From positions 15,539,071 through 15,603,070 of the forward strand of contig CM055618.1 of assembly GCA_029379385.1 (NCBI GenBank): DNA of 64,000 bases, in the 5' to 3' direction. The translations under genes were made by a program, and so were the position numbers. Below are positions 1-11,523 of the stretch, one piece after another. The stretch's first letter is position 1, and every line of letters starts with the position of its first letter. Under the pieces are notes generated by a model. That model was not told where the DNA came from and did no database searches. It saw only the letters and a program-made list of their open reading frames with translations. Source of the DNA: Quillaja saponaria (lineage: Eukaryota > Streptophyta > Magnoliopsida > Fabales > Quillajaceae).

Positions 1-125
1 TATCAATTTTTTTTAGTTACTTTTACTCCTCTTCATCACCCTCTTCTGTTATTTCCGAAATTTTAATATTCATTTTCTGGTTATATTTGATGACATCTAA
101 AATTTGGATCAATGGGATTCTCTAG

Positions 126-3100
126 AGGCTGCTAATGAATGCAAAAGTGTTCTTGATGCTGTGGAGAAGATATTTGATCAGGGGATACCTGATGCACGAG
201 TGGATAATAAATTGCAAGAGACAGTCAGCCAAGCTGTGGAGCTCCTTCCAGAGCTTTGGAAGCAGGCTGGTTGCTTTCAAGAAGCAATGACTGCTTATAG
301 ACGTGCTCTTCTTAGTCAATGGAACCTTGACAATGACTGTTGTGCCAGGATTCAGAAAGGATTTGTCTTGTTTTTGCTGTACAGTGGCGTGGAGGCTAAT
401 TCACCCAGTTTATCTGTTCAGATCGAGGGGTCATATATACCTAAAAATAATCTGGAGGAGGCAATTCTACTTTTGATAATTCTTATGAGGAAATTTCACC
501 TTGGTAAGACCAAATGGGATCCTTCGCTGATGGAACACCTGAGTTTTGCACTTTCGGTATGTAGTCAAACTTCTGTTTTAGCAAAGCAGCTTGAAGAGCT
601 TATGCCTGGAGTATATAACCGTGTTGACCGTTGGAACTCTTTAGCTCTATGTTATTATGGAGCAGGACAAAATGAATCTGCCTTGAATGTGCTAAGGAAG
701 TCTCTGCACAAACATGAACAGCCAGATGATCTCATGTCATTGTTGATGTCTTCTAAAATTTGCAGCGGGGATTCTTATCTTGCTGCTGAGGGAGTTGGAT
801 ATGCACGGAGTGCAATCAGTTATTGTCAGGGGATGAATAAGCATTTAAAGGGTGTGGGTCTTCGAATGTTGGGTCGTTGCCTGGGAAAGCAAGCTAAAGT
901 TTCCTCCTCTGACAATGAGAGGTCTCGTCTTCAGTCTGAAGCTCTGAAATCATTGGACGAGGCAATTGCCTTGGAGCAAAAAAATTCAGATCTGATTTTT
1001 GAGTTAGCTGTTCAATATGCGGAGCGCCGCAATTTGAATGCTGCTTTGCGCTGTGCAAAGCAGTTCATTGACGAAACAGGTGGCTCCATATTGAAAGGTT
1101 GGAGACTGCTTGCTCTGATTTTGTCTGCTCAACAGAGATTTTCAGAGGCTGAAGTGATAACTGATGCTGCTTTAGACGAGACTGCTAAATGGGAGCAAGG
1201 GCCACTGCTTAGGCTTAAAGCAAAGCTGAAGATGTCCCAGTCACGACCCATGGATGCCATTGAAACATATCGTTACCTCCTTGCATTGGTTCAAGCACAG
1301 AGGAAATCTTTTGGGCCTCTCAGAATTATTTCTCAGGTCAGATTCTGCAGCTATTTTGTGTTCTTCTTACATGTTTTAGGGTAGTGTTTCCTTCCTTTTT
1401 TTCTTGTTCTGATTTAGTCAGTGACTGAGACATCTATTATTGCGGCAAGGGTGGTGGGCTAGCCTGTTAAGTGTTAAGTAACAGGCTGGTCTTTGAAATC
1501 TTATAAACTTTTTCAGGTATTGACACTTCCATAGTATAGGTGTTTCAATCTTGGGGTTTGTAGTTTGATGTTGAATAGGTCTACCAGTATGTAATTTGAT
1601 GTCACTGACAAAAATTCCTTTATTTTGAGTTTATACTTGTTTTCATGTTTTCTTTTCTCAGAAAGATGGCTATTCTAATGTCAAGATTGTGTGCTCTTAT
1701 TGCTCTGACCATAAAATAGAAACGTAGCATCATATCTGTATCTAAACAAAGTTTGAAATTGATAATCTTCAAGGAAAAAAATTGATATATTTAAAACAGG
1801 TGATTGATTTGGAAGGTGTTACTGTAAGCCCATGAGAAATAGCAGTTTCATGGTTGATTTTGGTGGAAAATTCAGAAGAAAAGAAATTGCGAGGCAATGA
1901 GAAGTCAGAAATTATTATAAAAAGGATCTTCTTTCTTCAGGAAACTTTGACAAGCTGTATTTTTTCTACTGGGCTCTTTTTATTCTGGGTTTTTTCCCTT
2001 TTTATTTTTTAGTAAGTATTTGTTCTATTACATAATTAAAATAAGATTGGTTCTTTAGGTAACATAGAACTCCACTAAAAGGTGTACCCTGCCGGTCCCA
2101 GTCCTGGCTAAAGAGGAGTAATAATAAGTTAACGGCCACTATTAAACTAGTCAAATCATAGAATGAGATGAATCCTTTAGATGACATAGGGATGGAGGGC
2201 TGTACGGGCCTGTTGCCCACAATTTGTATTCCACCTATAGGCTTGCGTCTTTATTGCTGAGTATTAGGATTTACTTGGGCTGCTGAAGTGGTATCATAAA
2301 ATGATAAAATCAGATTTTTTTCTTTTCTTTTTTGAGAGTTATTTTAATTATCTAGATGCAAACCAATCTTATATTCAACAAAAATATTTATGTCTGTCTT
2401 TCCCTATTTTTTCTTCCTTATAAATTCTTAATTGTCAGCAGAAGGAAGAAACAAGGACAATTTGTCTCCCTGTATTTTCCAATTGATATACCTTCTTTCA
2501 TAGTCTCTTGATTCTTGAATAGTTTTGTTCGATATTAAACCCCATTATTCTATTTTAAAATTTATTGTAGGTAGAGGAAGACAAAGTAAATGAGTTTGAC
2601 GTTTGGCATGGTCTTGCAAATTTGTATTCAAGCCTTTCCCATTGGAAGGATGCTGAGATATGTTTGCGAAAAGCTAGAGAGCTGAAGCAGTACTCTGCCG
2701 CAACATTGCACACAGAAGGCAAGAACAGAACCTTCTTTCTCTATATGAATGAATTTCTGTATTGCTCAAGATTCTTTGTTAGAGAACATGCTAGTATAAT
2801 TTTTGAATTGCAGTCTTTTTAAATACTCATTATAGCTTATATGCTTGAATGATATGGGACGTGATCCGCTAGACACAATTTATACAATTTTTTTATTTCC
2901 TGTACGTTTCTACTAGGTGTTATGTGTGAAGGGCGTGGACAAATCCAGGAAGCTTTTGCTGCTTATATTAATTCTCTACTACTTGAGCCCTCCTATATTC
3001 CTTCTAAGATCTTGATGGGTTCTCTGATTTTGAAAACGGGTTCAAAGGCCTTGCCTTTGGCAAGAAGCTTACTATCTGATACTCTGAGGATCGATCCTAC

Positions 3101-3236
3101 CAACCGTAAGGCTTGGTATTACTTAGGAATGGTTCACAAGGATGATGGACGAATAGGTGATGCTGCTGATTTCTTCCAGGCAGCTTCCATGCTTGAAGAA
3201 TCTGATCCCATTGAAAGCTTCAGCTCTATCCTTTGA
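126..3236 (+). CDS. NPGR2: NPGR2-like TPR protein, 3' part
   Basis: Three exons are visible: 126-1336, 2571-2718 and 2917-3236 (stop TGA). The 5' exons lie outside the window; bases 1-125 are the end of an intron (acceptor AG at 124-125). The product is a tetratricopeptide protein of the NPG1/NPGR family, plant calmodulin-binding proteins linked to pollen germination and, in more recent work, to plasma-membrane PI4-kinase scaffolding (family knowledge). About 560 residues are present. Family landmarks include ECKSVLDAVEKIF, LLSQWNLDNDCCARIQK, LHKHEQPDD, WRLLALILSAQQRFSEAE, and the C-terminal DPTNRKAWYYLGMVH with the terminus ESFSSIL. Frames join without a shift: exon 1 ends in phase 0, exon 2 in phase 1. 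The second intron (2719-2916) has a GC donor (GAAG|GCAAGA) instead of GT. The NPGR2 subtype call rests on remembered similarity to the Arabidopsis protein. Confidence 0.9.
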
Positions 3237-3891
3237 CAGAATCTCATCCATAAGAGGTTAAGTCAGCCATTTTCATAACATCAAGCTTTTCAGCCAATAC
3301 AGCTACTGGATATGTAGAGGACTGTGCTTAGTGATAATTGTGCAAATTTTTTCCAGTTACTAATTTTTCTTTCATTTTTTGCAATCCTCATTCATTCCCA
3401 TAAACAGGGCTCAACAGGAGGACACTGCGTTGAATTAAATTGCTGCTCGGCCGTGTAAATGTATTTGTTTAACTGAGTGGTAATTCAGAAAAGTTAAGTA
3501 CAGATTTTATTTCATTCTCTTTGATTCATTTTTGTACGTTATTTTTATCTGTCCAAGAGGATGCACCACTTAACACTAGATCTTTAGTGTAGCTTCACCG
3601 ATAATTCAATTCAATTCCTATGATTTTTTCTTTATTTTCTCATTGAGTTTTTGCAATTTCCAACTTTAGATCCATTATGGGTGTTAACATATACAAAAGT
3701 GAATGTTGATGCTTCTGTGAGGAGAGGCTTTGGCAGTGGGTAGGGGTGGCAACTGGCAACTAATTAGAAAATTTTGACAGTCGAGGCAACAAAGATATAT
3801 TTATTTTAGTTACTAACAAAGTTTTTATTTTTGTTTATGCACCAATTTTTTTTCTTCTTTTTTTTTTTATTTAAAAAAAAAATATATTTAT
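3237..3891. other. 3' UTR and AT-rich intergenic DNA
   Basis: This follows the NPGR2 stop codon. The first few hundred bases are probably 3' UTR; the rest is AT-rich with T and A runs. No gene is seen. Confidence 0.5.
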
Positions 3892-4064
3892 AAGATACAT
3901 GCACAACTTTAATCAGAGTGTACATACATTTAAAAAATAATAATATCTTATGAGCTTATAAATATATATTTTTTTTATTTAAAAAAAAATATATTTATAA
4001 GCTCATAAGATATTATTATTTTTTAAATGTATGTACACTCTGATTAAAGTTGTGCATGTATCTT
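3892..4064. repeat. perfect 76-bp inverted repeat (foldback)
   Basis: The left arm 3892-3967 (starting AAGATACATGCACAACTTTA) is the exact reverse complement of the right arm 3989-4064, with a 21-nt A/T spacer. No mismatch was found by eye. The sequence just outside the left arm repeats the A-rich motif seen in the spacer. This could be a recent inverted duplication, a foldback MITE, a source of small RNAs, or an assembly artefact. No target-site duplication was recognised. Confidence 0.85.
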
Positions 4065-5332
4065 TTATTATTAAAACATTTAATTGATTAAATATATGAA
4101 ATATATACAAAATATTAGAAATTAATATCTACATACATTATTAAAATAATGAATGGATGTTTTATTTTATTTTATCAAACTACTACTCTTTTTCACAAAA
4201 AGAAACATTGCGCCATTAACTTCGTAATGAAATGAATAAGAAAATAAAATATTATATGAATTAATAAAGTAATAGATATGAGAATAAAATTAATAAGTAC
4301 ACAAAACAATTTTGTTAAATTGTTCATCTAAAAATGATAGGATATAAGTTATTGGTTTAACCTAATTAAGAAAATAATAAGTGATGATTAGATTACTTTA
4401 ACTAGAGACATTGAAAATTATGAGTTGTGAGAGAGTTACCAACTATTTGTTTTAAAAGTTTTAGGGTTCATAAGTGTAATTATCATAAAATTTTTAATAA
4501 ATTTGTAAGGTAATAAATTCTTTTTCCACAAATTAAGTGGGAATATAATATATTTTGCAATAAATATAATACATAATATTGAGAAGTCAATAGAATCACT
4601 ACCTCACTTATTTTTAGTTAAATTTTTTATTATAAACTAATCGAGATAATTCATGATCTATTCAAGCATTACTTTTTCAAAATTTGCTCAACTTTATTTG
4701 TTTTCTAAATAAGTTAATCTTCAATTTTATTTTTGTTGACTTGTTTAATATACAATAATTTCTATTAAAAAAATTCGGATTAACTTGATTTGGCAGTATT
4801 CTATTTTATTAGTTTCCTTGTCGGACTCCATGTCACTAGTCCTTGCTAGTCAAGAAACAATGTTTGTCTCATTCCCTAATTCTTGAGCGAGTCTCCTGCT
4901 ACTCGTGTCGTGTGTTTAAAAGAAAGATGAGAGCGAGAAAACCTTTATCTAAATAATAATTATACTCGAAGTTTGGCGAATGTTTGGTGGAAGTGTACGC
5001 TGCTTATGTTTCTCTGTTATTCTTATTCACAACCATGGAGCTGAATTTCGAATCTGTCACTCGCATCATTAGCCCATGAAGATATTGGTGTCCCTCTCTT
5101 TCTCTTCGGTTGCTTTTGAAACTCACCTTTTTTTTTTTTTTTTAATTTCCTTTTGTGACTCTTCATTTTCCGAGAAAATTAGTGCGATAAGGGAAGAAAG
5201 GAAATGGGGATAGTTCAATATTATGATTATTGGAAATTAGATCACAGAAGGAGAAGGTGAAGGTGGGTTTGCTTCCTTTGCTCTTAATAGTTAGTAAGGT
5301 TCGAGATTGAGTTGGGTTTTTCTTTTTCTGGG
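4065..5332. other. AT-rich intergenic DNA, possible ncRNA promoter/leader
   Basis: No coding exon is recognised. From about 4850 the composition becomes less AT-rich, and 4980-5330 could be the promoter or leader of the non-coding transcript that would carry the structured units starting at 5333. This is inference only. Confidence 0.3.
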
Positions 5333-5492
5333 TTTGCACTTTTTATCAAGGGCGAGCTGTCTGATATTGATGGTGTTGCCTGTGCAAGGTGCATAAAGTA
5401 AAAAGCTTTTCTAGCATCATGAGCTAGATAAGTGGTGATGAATCCGCAGGTGAGTTGTTCAATTTTCTGCTTGCCTACTGATTCCATCATAA
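5333..5492 (+). ncRNA. candidate H/ACA-like structured RNA, copy 1
   Basis: First of three related units. A 5' stem pairs TTTGCACTT (5333) with AGGTGCATA about 50 nt on. An ANANNA-type box AGATAA follows (about 5425). A 3' hairpin pairs TGATGAATC (from 5436) with GATTCCATCA (to 5489), plus an upper stem CAGGTGAG/CTTGCC with G-U pairs. The tail after the 3' stem reads TAA rather than ACA, so this copy is a weak match to the H/ACA rule. A precursor microRNA or a decayed repeat are alternatives. Confidence 0.3.
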
Positions 5493-5974
5493 ATTTGTTT
5501 TTATTTTTTGTTATCCCTTCACTTCGATTTATAGATGGAAAAAATATTATTCCAAGTTTAGACAGATATAAAGCACAAAGTTAATATTTTTGGTAGTTCA
5601 TATTTTTATCTGATACCAATATGTAGACAGATTCAGCTTCTTGTTGGGAATGAAATTGTAATTTCATAGAAAATGTTGACTTTTGCATGTATATATGCTA
5701 TTCATGAATTGAAATCGGCATAGTATGTGTTCTGAAATTTTTTGTTGTTTTTTTTTTATCTTTTTTTTTTTTTTTTTTTGAGTAGTTATGAATTTCTGCA
5801 TTTGAACCATTATGATCTATAGGAGGTGGGGAGGGAAAGCTACCCCTTGAACCATGTTCATTTTAGTTTATCAAAGAAACAAAAAGTTATTGAATCATAG
5901 TCGACTGAGATGAAAACGAATTTATTCTATAAGACAAGCCACTCTCTGGTAAAGGGTAATCCTTTTTGGGTTTT

Positions 5975-6136
5975 GGATGCACTTGTATATAGGTCTATCT
6001 GGTTCGAGTAGAGTGGCTTGAGCGAGGGTGCATATAGTAAGAGCTGTTTAGTTAGTGGCATCCAGACAACTGCTGAGATGGATCAACAGATGAATGGCTC
6101 ACAGTGCTGTTTGTCTGCCGATTCCATCTCACATTT
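5975..6136 (+). ncRNA. candidate H/ACA-like structured RNA, copy 2 (best)
   Basis: The outer 5' stem GGATGC (5975-5980) pairs exactly with GCATCC (6058-6063); an alternative stem ATGCAC/GTGCAT lies inside. An ANANNA-type box AGACAA (6064-6069) follows at once. The 3' hairpin runs 6074-6131: TGAGATGG pairs with CCATCTCA, ATC with GAT, then a small internal loop and an upper stem (CAGATGAATGG with CTGTTTGTCTG, several G-U pairs) closing a 9-nt loop. ACA follows CATCTC at 6131-6133 and is the expected 3' end. The order hairpin, H box, hairpin, ACA fits the H/ACA snoRNA plan. The target RNA is not known. Confidence 0.4.
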
Positions 6137-6266
6137 AACCTCATTAAGCCAAAAGTGTTATCCTCCATTAAGATTAGTTGGTGTTTGTCAAGATTGCCTT
6201 TTTTTCAGACTAATGTTTGTGTGGAGGGGTTAGAGTAAGAGTCTGGTATATATAGAATCTGTTGAA

Positions 6267-6358
6267 GCTATGTGCTTTTTACTGGGTTAAAAGCAATGCA
6301 TGGTATAATATGTCAAAGCTGTCTCTGTGCTTGTTACTGTGTTTGAAGTAACACATCT
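6267..6358 (+). ncRNA. possible fourth hairpin-box-hairpin unit, unrelated sequence
   Basis: GCTATG (6267-6272) pairs with CATGGT (6299-6304) around a perfect inner stem TGCTTTT/AAAAGCA. ATAATA (6305-6310, fits ANANNA) follows. A second stem TGTTACT/AGTAACA (6332-6353) leads into ACA at 6353-6355. The unit is short (92 nt) and a single case, so chance is a real possibility. Confidence 0.15.
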
Positions 6359-6768
6359 GAGGTAATTTGCAGGGAGAACCATTTGAATAATGAGACATGC
6401 TGTCATTTCCAATTTCTATGTCTTTCCATATGCTCACGTTTGGAGTAAGTTCTATTGCGATATGGCCTGTCATTTGTAACCCTGAACTTGTTATCCTTCA
6501 TCTTTTCTTTTCTTTTTTCGTTTTTAATTGTCTTTGTTTCCCATGTTGTTTGTTGATTCTGTTCATGATTTTCTTTTGTTCTCTCTTTCTCCAAAATAAA
6601 TTTTGTACGAGGATATATTTATTGTTGAGAAGCTGAGTGGGGGAACTGGTATAACTTTCTTTTAGATATGAATTCAACAATCTATTCTACTAAGAATCAA
6701 TCTGTTCAAGAGTACTCAAGATTTTTCTGGGCAGTAAACTGCTCAATACATTGCTTCATGGACAGTAA

Positions 6769-6908
6769 TTTGCACTTATATCATAGGCCTCTCTAACTGT
6801 ATTAGTGCTGCCTGAGCGAGGTGCATATAGTAGCTACACAAGCATGGAGATGGATTCACAGGCAAAATGTCCTTATATGCTACTTGCCAACTAATTTCAT
6901 CTCACGGT
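6769..6908 (+). ncRNA. candidate H/ACA-like structured RNA, copy 3
   Basis: The 5' stem TTTGCACTT (6769) pairs with AGGTGCATA. An ANANNA-type ATAGTA and then ACACAA follow. The 3' hairpin 6846-6904 pairs GAGATGGATT with AATTTCATCTC and GGCAA with TTGCC, leaving a 4-nt internal loop. The upper stem base is about 15 nt before the end of the lower stem, the spacing seen in H/ACA guides. The tail is ACG rather than ACA. A block reading TGCCTGAGCGAGGTGCATAT is shared with copies 1 and 2. Confidence 0.3.
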
Positions 6909-8057
6909 TCCACTCCACTTCTGACTAGTATTTTTGATACTCTTTTGTGATCCTCCAAGTGTCAACTTGTCATTTTTCAGTGGCACAACAATAGGAGGCC
7001 CCTAGCACTTCTCAGAAGGATTTATGGTTGTTGTGGCTTGTGTAGGTGTTCTCACATTAAGGTTGCATTTCATGCAGCAATTAAGAATCATTGACATTGC
7101 CTTCAATCTAAACAGTGCAGATGAACAGAGTTTATAGACATCAATCTGGGACTACTTGGTTTCCTAACATTATGTAATATTTCAGTTGAGTAGAATAAAA
7201 GGTTAAAATTAGTCAAATTTTATTAATCGATCTCATTTAATTTAAAATTTAAGCTTTAATTAATTGAGTTGAGTTGTTAGTAGAATAAAGAATGTAACTA
7301 TTTATTTTTTGATGTAAATTCTTGATTTAAAGTCATGACTGATCCATTCTCATCTCGCCACCTCAACTGAAAAACATACTCTTTCTACCACCTGAATCTG
7401 AAATAATGGGACTAAGGTGAACTCATGCATTTTGAAGTGTAAAATGCACAACCCATGGTACTGTTTTCCTTTCTGGTTTTTGATTGGTCCTTGTTAGCTT
7501 GTTATCAAAATAATCTTTTCCAAAATAATAAATAAATACTAACAATTAAGCTAAAAATGAGATGTTGAACTGACTATTGAGATACTCTAATTCGGATTGA
7601 ATAAAAAAGCTTGAACTCTTATTTGAGCTCAAGTTAAAAAAACGACCCATTTATTGAATTTAAATTTGGTTTGAACTCATCTTGATAATTTTTTTTTCTA
7701 TATTTAGTATACTTAAAAAATAATCAATATGTTATTAAATAAATAAATAAAATTAAAATTTATATATTTAATTTAATTAATATTTTTTAATATAATTAAT
7801 ATTTTAACAAAATTAAACAAGTACTTCGGTGAGTTTTTCGAGCTTTATGGGCTTGCTTAGTCCCATGATCCTAATTAAAACTCAAAAGAATAAGCTACGC
7901 CTAAATTGAGAAATAGTAAATTCGGCCCAATCTTGTGAAGTGAAGCTGTGGACCTAGGTTGCTCCAGAGCTGGAAGCTTGCAATGCCAATAAATTCACGC
8001 CACATGCGCTCAATCAAGACGTATGCTTATGGGTGAGGCGATTACGAGTGATTCATC
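6909..8057. other. AT-rich intergenic DNA
   Basis: No gene is seen. Very A/T-rich between about 7680 and 7820. The last part is the promoter of the acyl-CoA-binding protein gene. Confidence 0.4.
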
Positions 8058-8064
8058 TATAAAT
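8058..8064 (+). promoter_or_regulatory. TATA-like box of the ACBP gene
   Basis: TATAAAT lies 93 bp before the ATG at 8151, a suitable distance for a plant core promoter with a short 5' UTR. Confidence 0.4.
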
Positions 8065-8150
8065 TGTGCACATGCTGCGACATCGTACGTAACGCTCTCC
8101 AATTTTTAGAAGGTGGAAGAACCAAGAAGCAAAGCGGAATTCAATCTCAA

Positions 8151-9617
8151 ATGGGTTTAAAGGTCTGGTTATGCTGCTTAAACCTTCCCTTTACATAATG
8201 TTGATTAGCTCAGTTTCAGATGCTGCCTTGTGTATTTGAATGGGTGTTGAACTGTGAACGTTTATTTAGTTTTATGGGTGAAGAATTTCCTATTTGTTTT
8301 GTATCACTCTCTAATTAGTTACTGTGGTGTTGGGTCGTCTTTATCAGTAGTCCTATTTTGGGGAAAAGTTACAATTTTTCTAGTTGTTGCTTGACTGGGT
8401 TTGCTGCAAATGAACTTATAAGCTTAAATTTGATGCCTTTTAGAAGAATTTTGATCTTATACTGATAATTGATGAATTTGGAGAAAGAGAGTGTTTGATA
8501 CTTACATTTTCACTTAAATAAGAAGAGAAAAATAGGGAGAGTCGTTTTTAAGCTCTTCTGTTAAACAATGTGGTGGCTCAACCTTTGAGAGCTAAGATGT
8601 ATGCTTTCTTAATGTAGATCTGTTAATAAACTCTCGCGAATGATATTTTGTTTCTCAGATTAGGCTCTGCTTTTGGAATCAAGATACGCGCCTGAGCCTC
8701 AAATATGTAGTTTCTTTTTTTTAGAAAAACTGCAACATTGAAAATTTTGTGCACACATTTGAGGCCGGGGTGTGGCAGAGGCAATGCCTCAACCACAAAA
8801 CCTGTTTTGTATATTGGTCTTCCACTATCATATATACTACAGAGAATGTCTTACAGCCCGTAAGGCCAGGAAGTTCATTCTCAGGCAGGGATCTTGGACT
8901 TCATAGTCATCGATCCTAGTTTTCCGGATAACTGTCCATAGTTAATATCAGAACTTTTGGAGATTTCAATTATTCTGAAAATTCTGTTCATGGATATAAG
9001 GACTCTGGTTCTAGATTTTGTTCCCTCACTTTTCCCCTGGAAGGATGTGAAAGAAATACATTTTTACTTCAGTATAGTAATTAGTGTTGCTTATAAAAAC
9101 TGCTTAACTTACTATTCATACAGGAGGAGTTTGAGGAGTATGCTGAGAAAGCCAAGACTTTGCCAGAGAGCACAACAAATGAAAGCAAGCTAATCCTTTA
9201 TGGGTTGTATAAGCAAGGAACCATTGGACCAGTTAACACCGGTAAGAATATTGCTTCAATTAGGAGTATATGTTTTCAAAGTTGTTTATATTAACTAAGA
9301 TTTAATTTCTTCTGCAATTATGTTTTCTGCCCTAACATTTCCATTAAATCCAAGTGAACATTCTTCTTTATGACATTGTGTTTGATTTTCAGGCCGCCCT
9401 GGAATATTCAACTTGAGAGACAGAGCAAAATGGGATGCATGGTAGGCTGTTGAAGGTAGATTTCTTTATACTGAACTGTAAGTTGGTCTTTTTATTATTT
9501 TTTTCTTTATTCAAATACAGCAACCTTTCTTTGACAGGAAAATCCAAGGATGAAGCAATGAGTGATTACATCACCAAGGTGAAACAACTCCTGGAAGAAG
9601 CTGGTGCTTCTGCTTGA
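8151..9617 (+). CDS. ACBP6: small acyl-CoA-binding protein (ACBP6 type) with in-frame TAG
   Basis: The product belongs to the 10-kDa cytosolic acyl-CoA-binding family, which binds and carries long-chain acyl-CoA esters. Exons are 8151-8162 (MGLK), 9124-9241, 9393-9450 and 9538-9617. All joins use GT-AG and keep frame. Landmarks: EEFEEYAEKAKTLPE, LILYGLYKQGTIGPVNT, GRPGIFNLRDRAKWDAW, and C-terminal DYITKVKQLLEEAGASA. The family motif W-K-A-V-E-G is broken: after TGG (9440-9442) the expected Lys codon AAG reads TAG (9443-9445), followed in frame by GCT GTT GAA G. Translation would stop after about 60 of about 90 residues and lose the last helix. Splicing at the GT of 9442 does not rescue it, since exon 4 then leaves frame and meets TGA. 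This is either a null allele/pseudogene or a base error. Confidence 0.85.
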
Positions 9618-11523
9618 TAACATTTTCATGCAGCTTGCGTTCTAATTGTGTTGGAAAAACTTGCTTTAGAATAAACCATTGCAGTGTTTACTCTGTTACT
9701 GTTATAAATACGAATTTATGCCTATGAGTTAGATATATCATGTACTTATAATTTAAGTAACTGTACTCTGTTACTGTATCAGGTACTTTTATTAGGAAAT
9801 GGTTGTGGCATTTGCATTGGAGAAATGTTATCTAATTTTTATGGATGATTTATTGCTGTCCAAACCATACACCAACTTCAGTTATCTGCATCAGTCCTTT
9901 ACAGATGCTATAAACCTGAAAGTATCTCAATGTGATTTGCTATGTATGTCACCCCTACGCAATTATTATGGCTTTCTTCTCGTCTTATCACCAAAAATAT
10001 AAAAGGTTGGTGCTGCACTTACCCTTTTTCTATTGTGATACATTGAAAGTACTCAAATTCGAGCACACATCTCTTGAATACCAATTACTTGAGTTAATAG
10101 TTATGCAAATGTGTTAGTAAATACTAAAGTTAGATTATCCTTAGAATTTATTGTTGTTGTATGATCATGTATATGACTTTATTTCTAATGCTTTTTGTCA
10201 AATCTAAAGACAACATTTCTATCAAACATGGCCTACGTAAGACAATGTTCAATGAAAGTTGAGTAATAGTTCGAGTAAGTCTTGAATGAGCCCCTCGAAA
10301 GCTTGATGTAAATAAACGAATTTTTGTTCTACGTCTCTGAGTTATATATTCTTGTTTACTTCTGGTCATTGAATAAATAAAATTTTGATGAATAACTAAT
10401 TCTTTGATGAATAACTAATTAGATTTCTTTTCTTTCAGTTATTTTTTTTTTTTCAGTTATTCTTTTCCCTTTCCTAGTCTATTAATAACAAAACGGATTC
10501 ATATGGAAGTTTGATCTAACGTGGGGAACTTACCCAAAATTTGAAGAAGGAAATTTTAGAATCTAATCTTATGTTTCATAAAACATTTGAATCATCTTGA
10601 CAATCAAATTCTTCGCAAATGACCAATTGGCCCAGCAGCATTTACAAGTTCTTGCTACCCTTAAGGTCAGAAATTTAATTTCCCATGGATGCACAAAAAG
10701 GGGTTTAAACTTCCATATCATCTGTCCCCAAAGGATTATGCAGCTGAGAGAAGACTCTGGTTTTGATGCTGAGATTGCCCATGAAGCTTATCTTTTATGG
10801 AAATTAATTGTAAACAAAGGTTTTCTAAGTGGATAAATTTTGAATTATGATGAATCCATAGACCACAGCAGTCATGCAATTGCAGAATCCCAAGAGAACT
10901 CCTTCAGTTCTTGTGAATGTTACCCAACTTCGGATTGGACAAAGCTGTATTCTGTCTGGACTTATAAAAAAAATTGAAACATGCCACACAAGTCAACTGT
11001 TGATTTCATTCAAGTGTTTTTTCTTGTCCTACATACCAGACGAGATTATGGACCATCTTTTCTGTGTTCCATTTTTCTTGTCTTTTCTTTGTCTGTGCCC
11101 ACATGAACACCCATCCATACCACATTATAGATGAATTTATTTCCTTTATATACTGCAGCTTACCAGCAGTGCATTCATACGTCGGTTTTTCAGTTGTCCA
11201 ATAATAAATTCACCATTACAACTGAAATAAATGACGTGATTTGAATTTGGATCCAAACATTAGAATCTTTCTTCTTTCTTTTTTCCTTTTCTATCTTTTC
11301 TTCTTTGGCCATGATGTATTCACTTTTTGCCTCAACTCTTGCTGTTGAATGAATTTCCTGCAGAGATGACGAGTTCATAGAAGATGCTACCATAAACAAA
11401 AAGTGGTATGATTTCATTTCACTGGGATCTCCATGCAGCCACTTTATGGCTTGGATTGATGCACATACCAAAATAGCAAATTTTGGAAGGAGATCTGAGA
11501 CTGAAACTACAAGCCTAAACATT
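9618..11523. other. intergenic DNA, no recognised gene
   Basis: 3' UTR of the ACBP gene, then AT-rich DNA. A 79-codon open frame at 10597-10836 and one at 10874-11134 have no recognised family and no clear splice context, so they are not called as genes. Confidence 0.4.

Noticed and set aside
9440..9537. Alternative splice at GT of 9442 to avoid the TAG in the ACBP gene
   Set aside because: Joining at 9441 to 9538 changes the frame of exon 4 and soon meets TGA, so it does not restore the protein.
10597..11134. Two open frames of 79 and 86 codons
   Set aside because: No recognised domain, no splice partners, and AT-rich context; not enough to call a gene.
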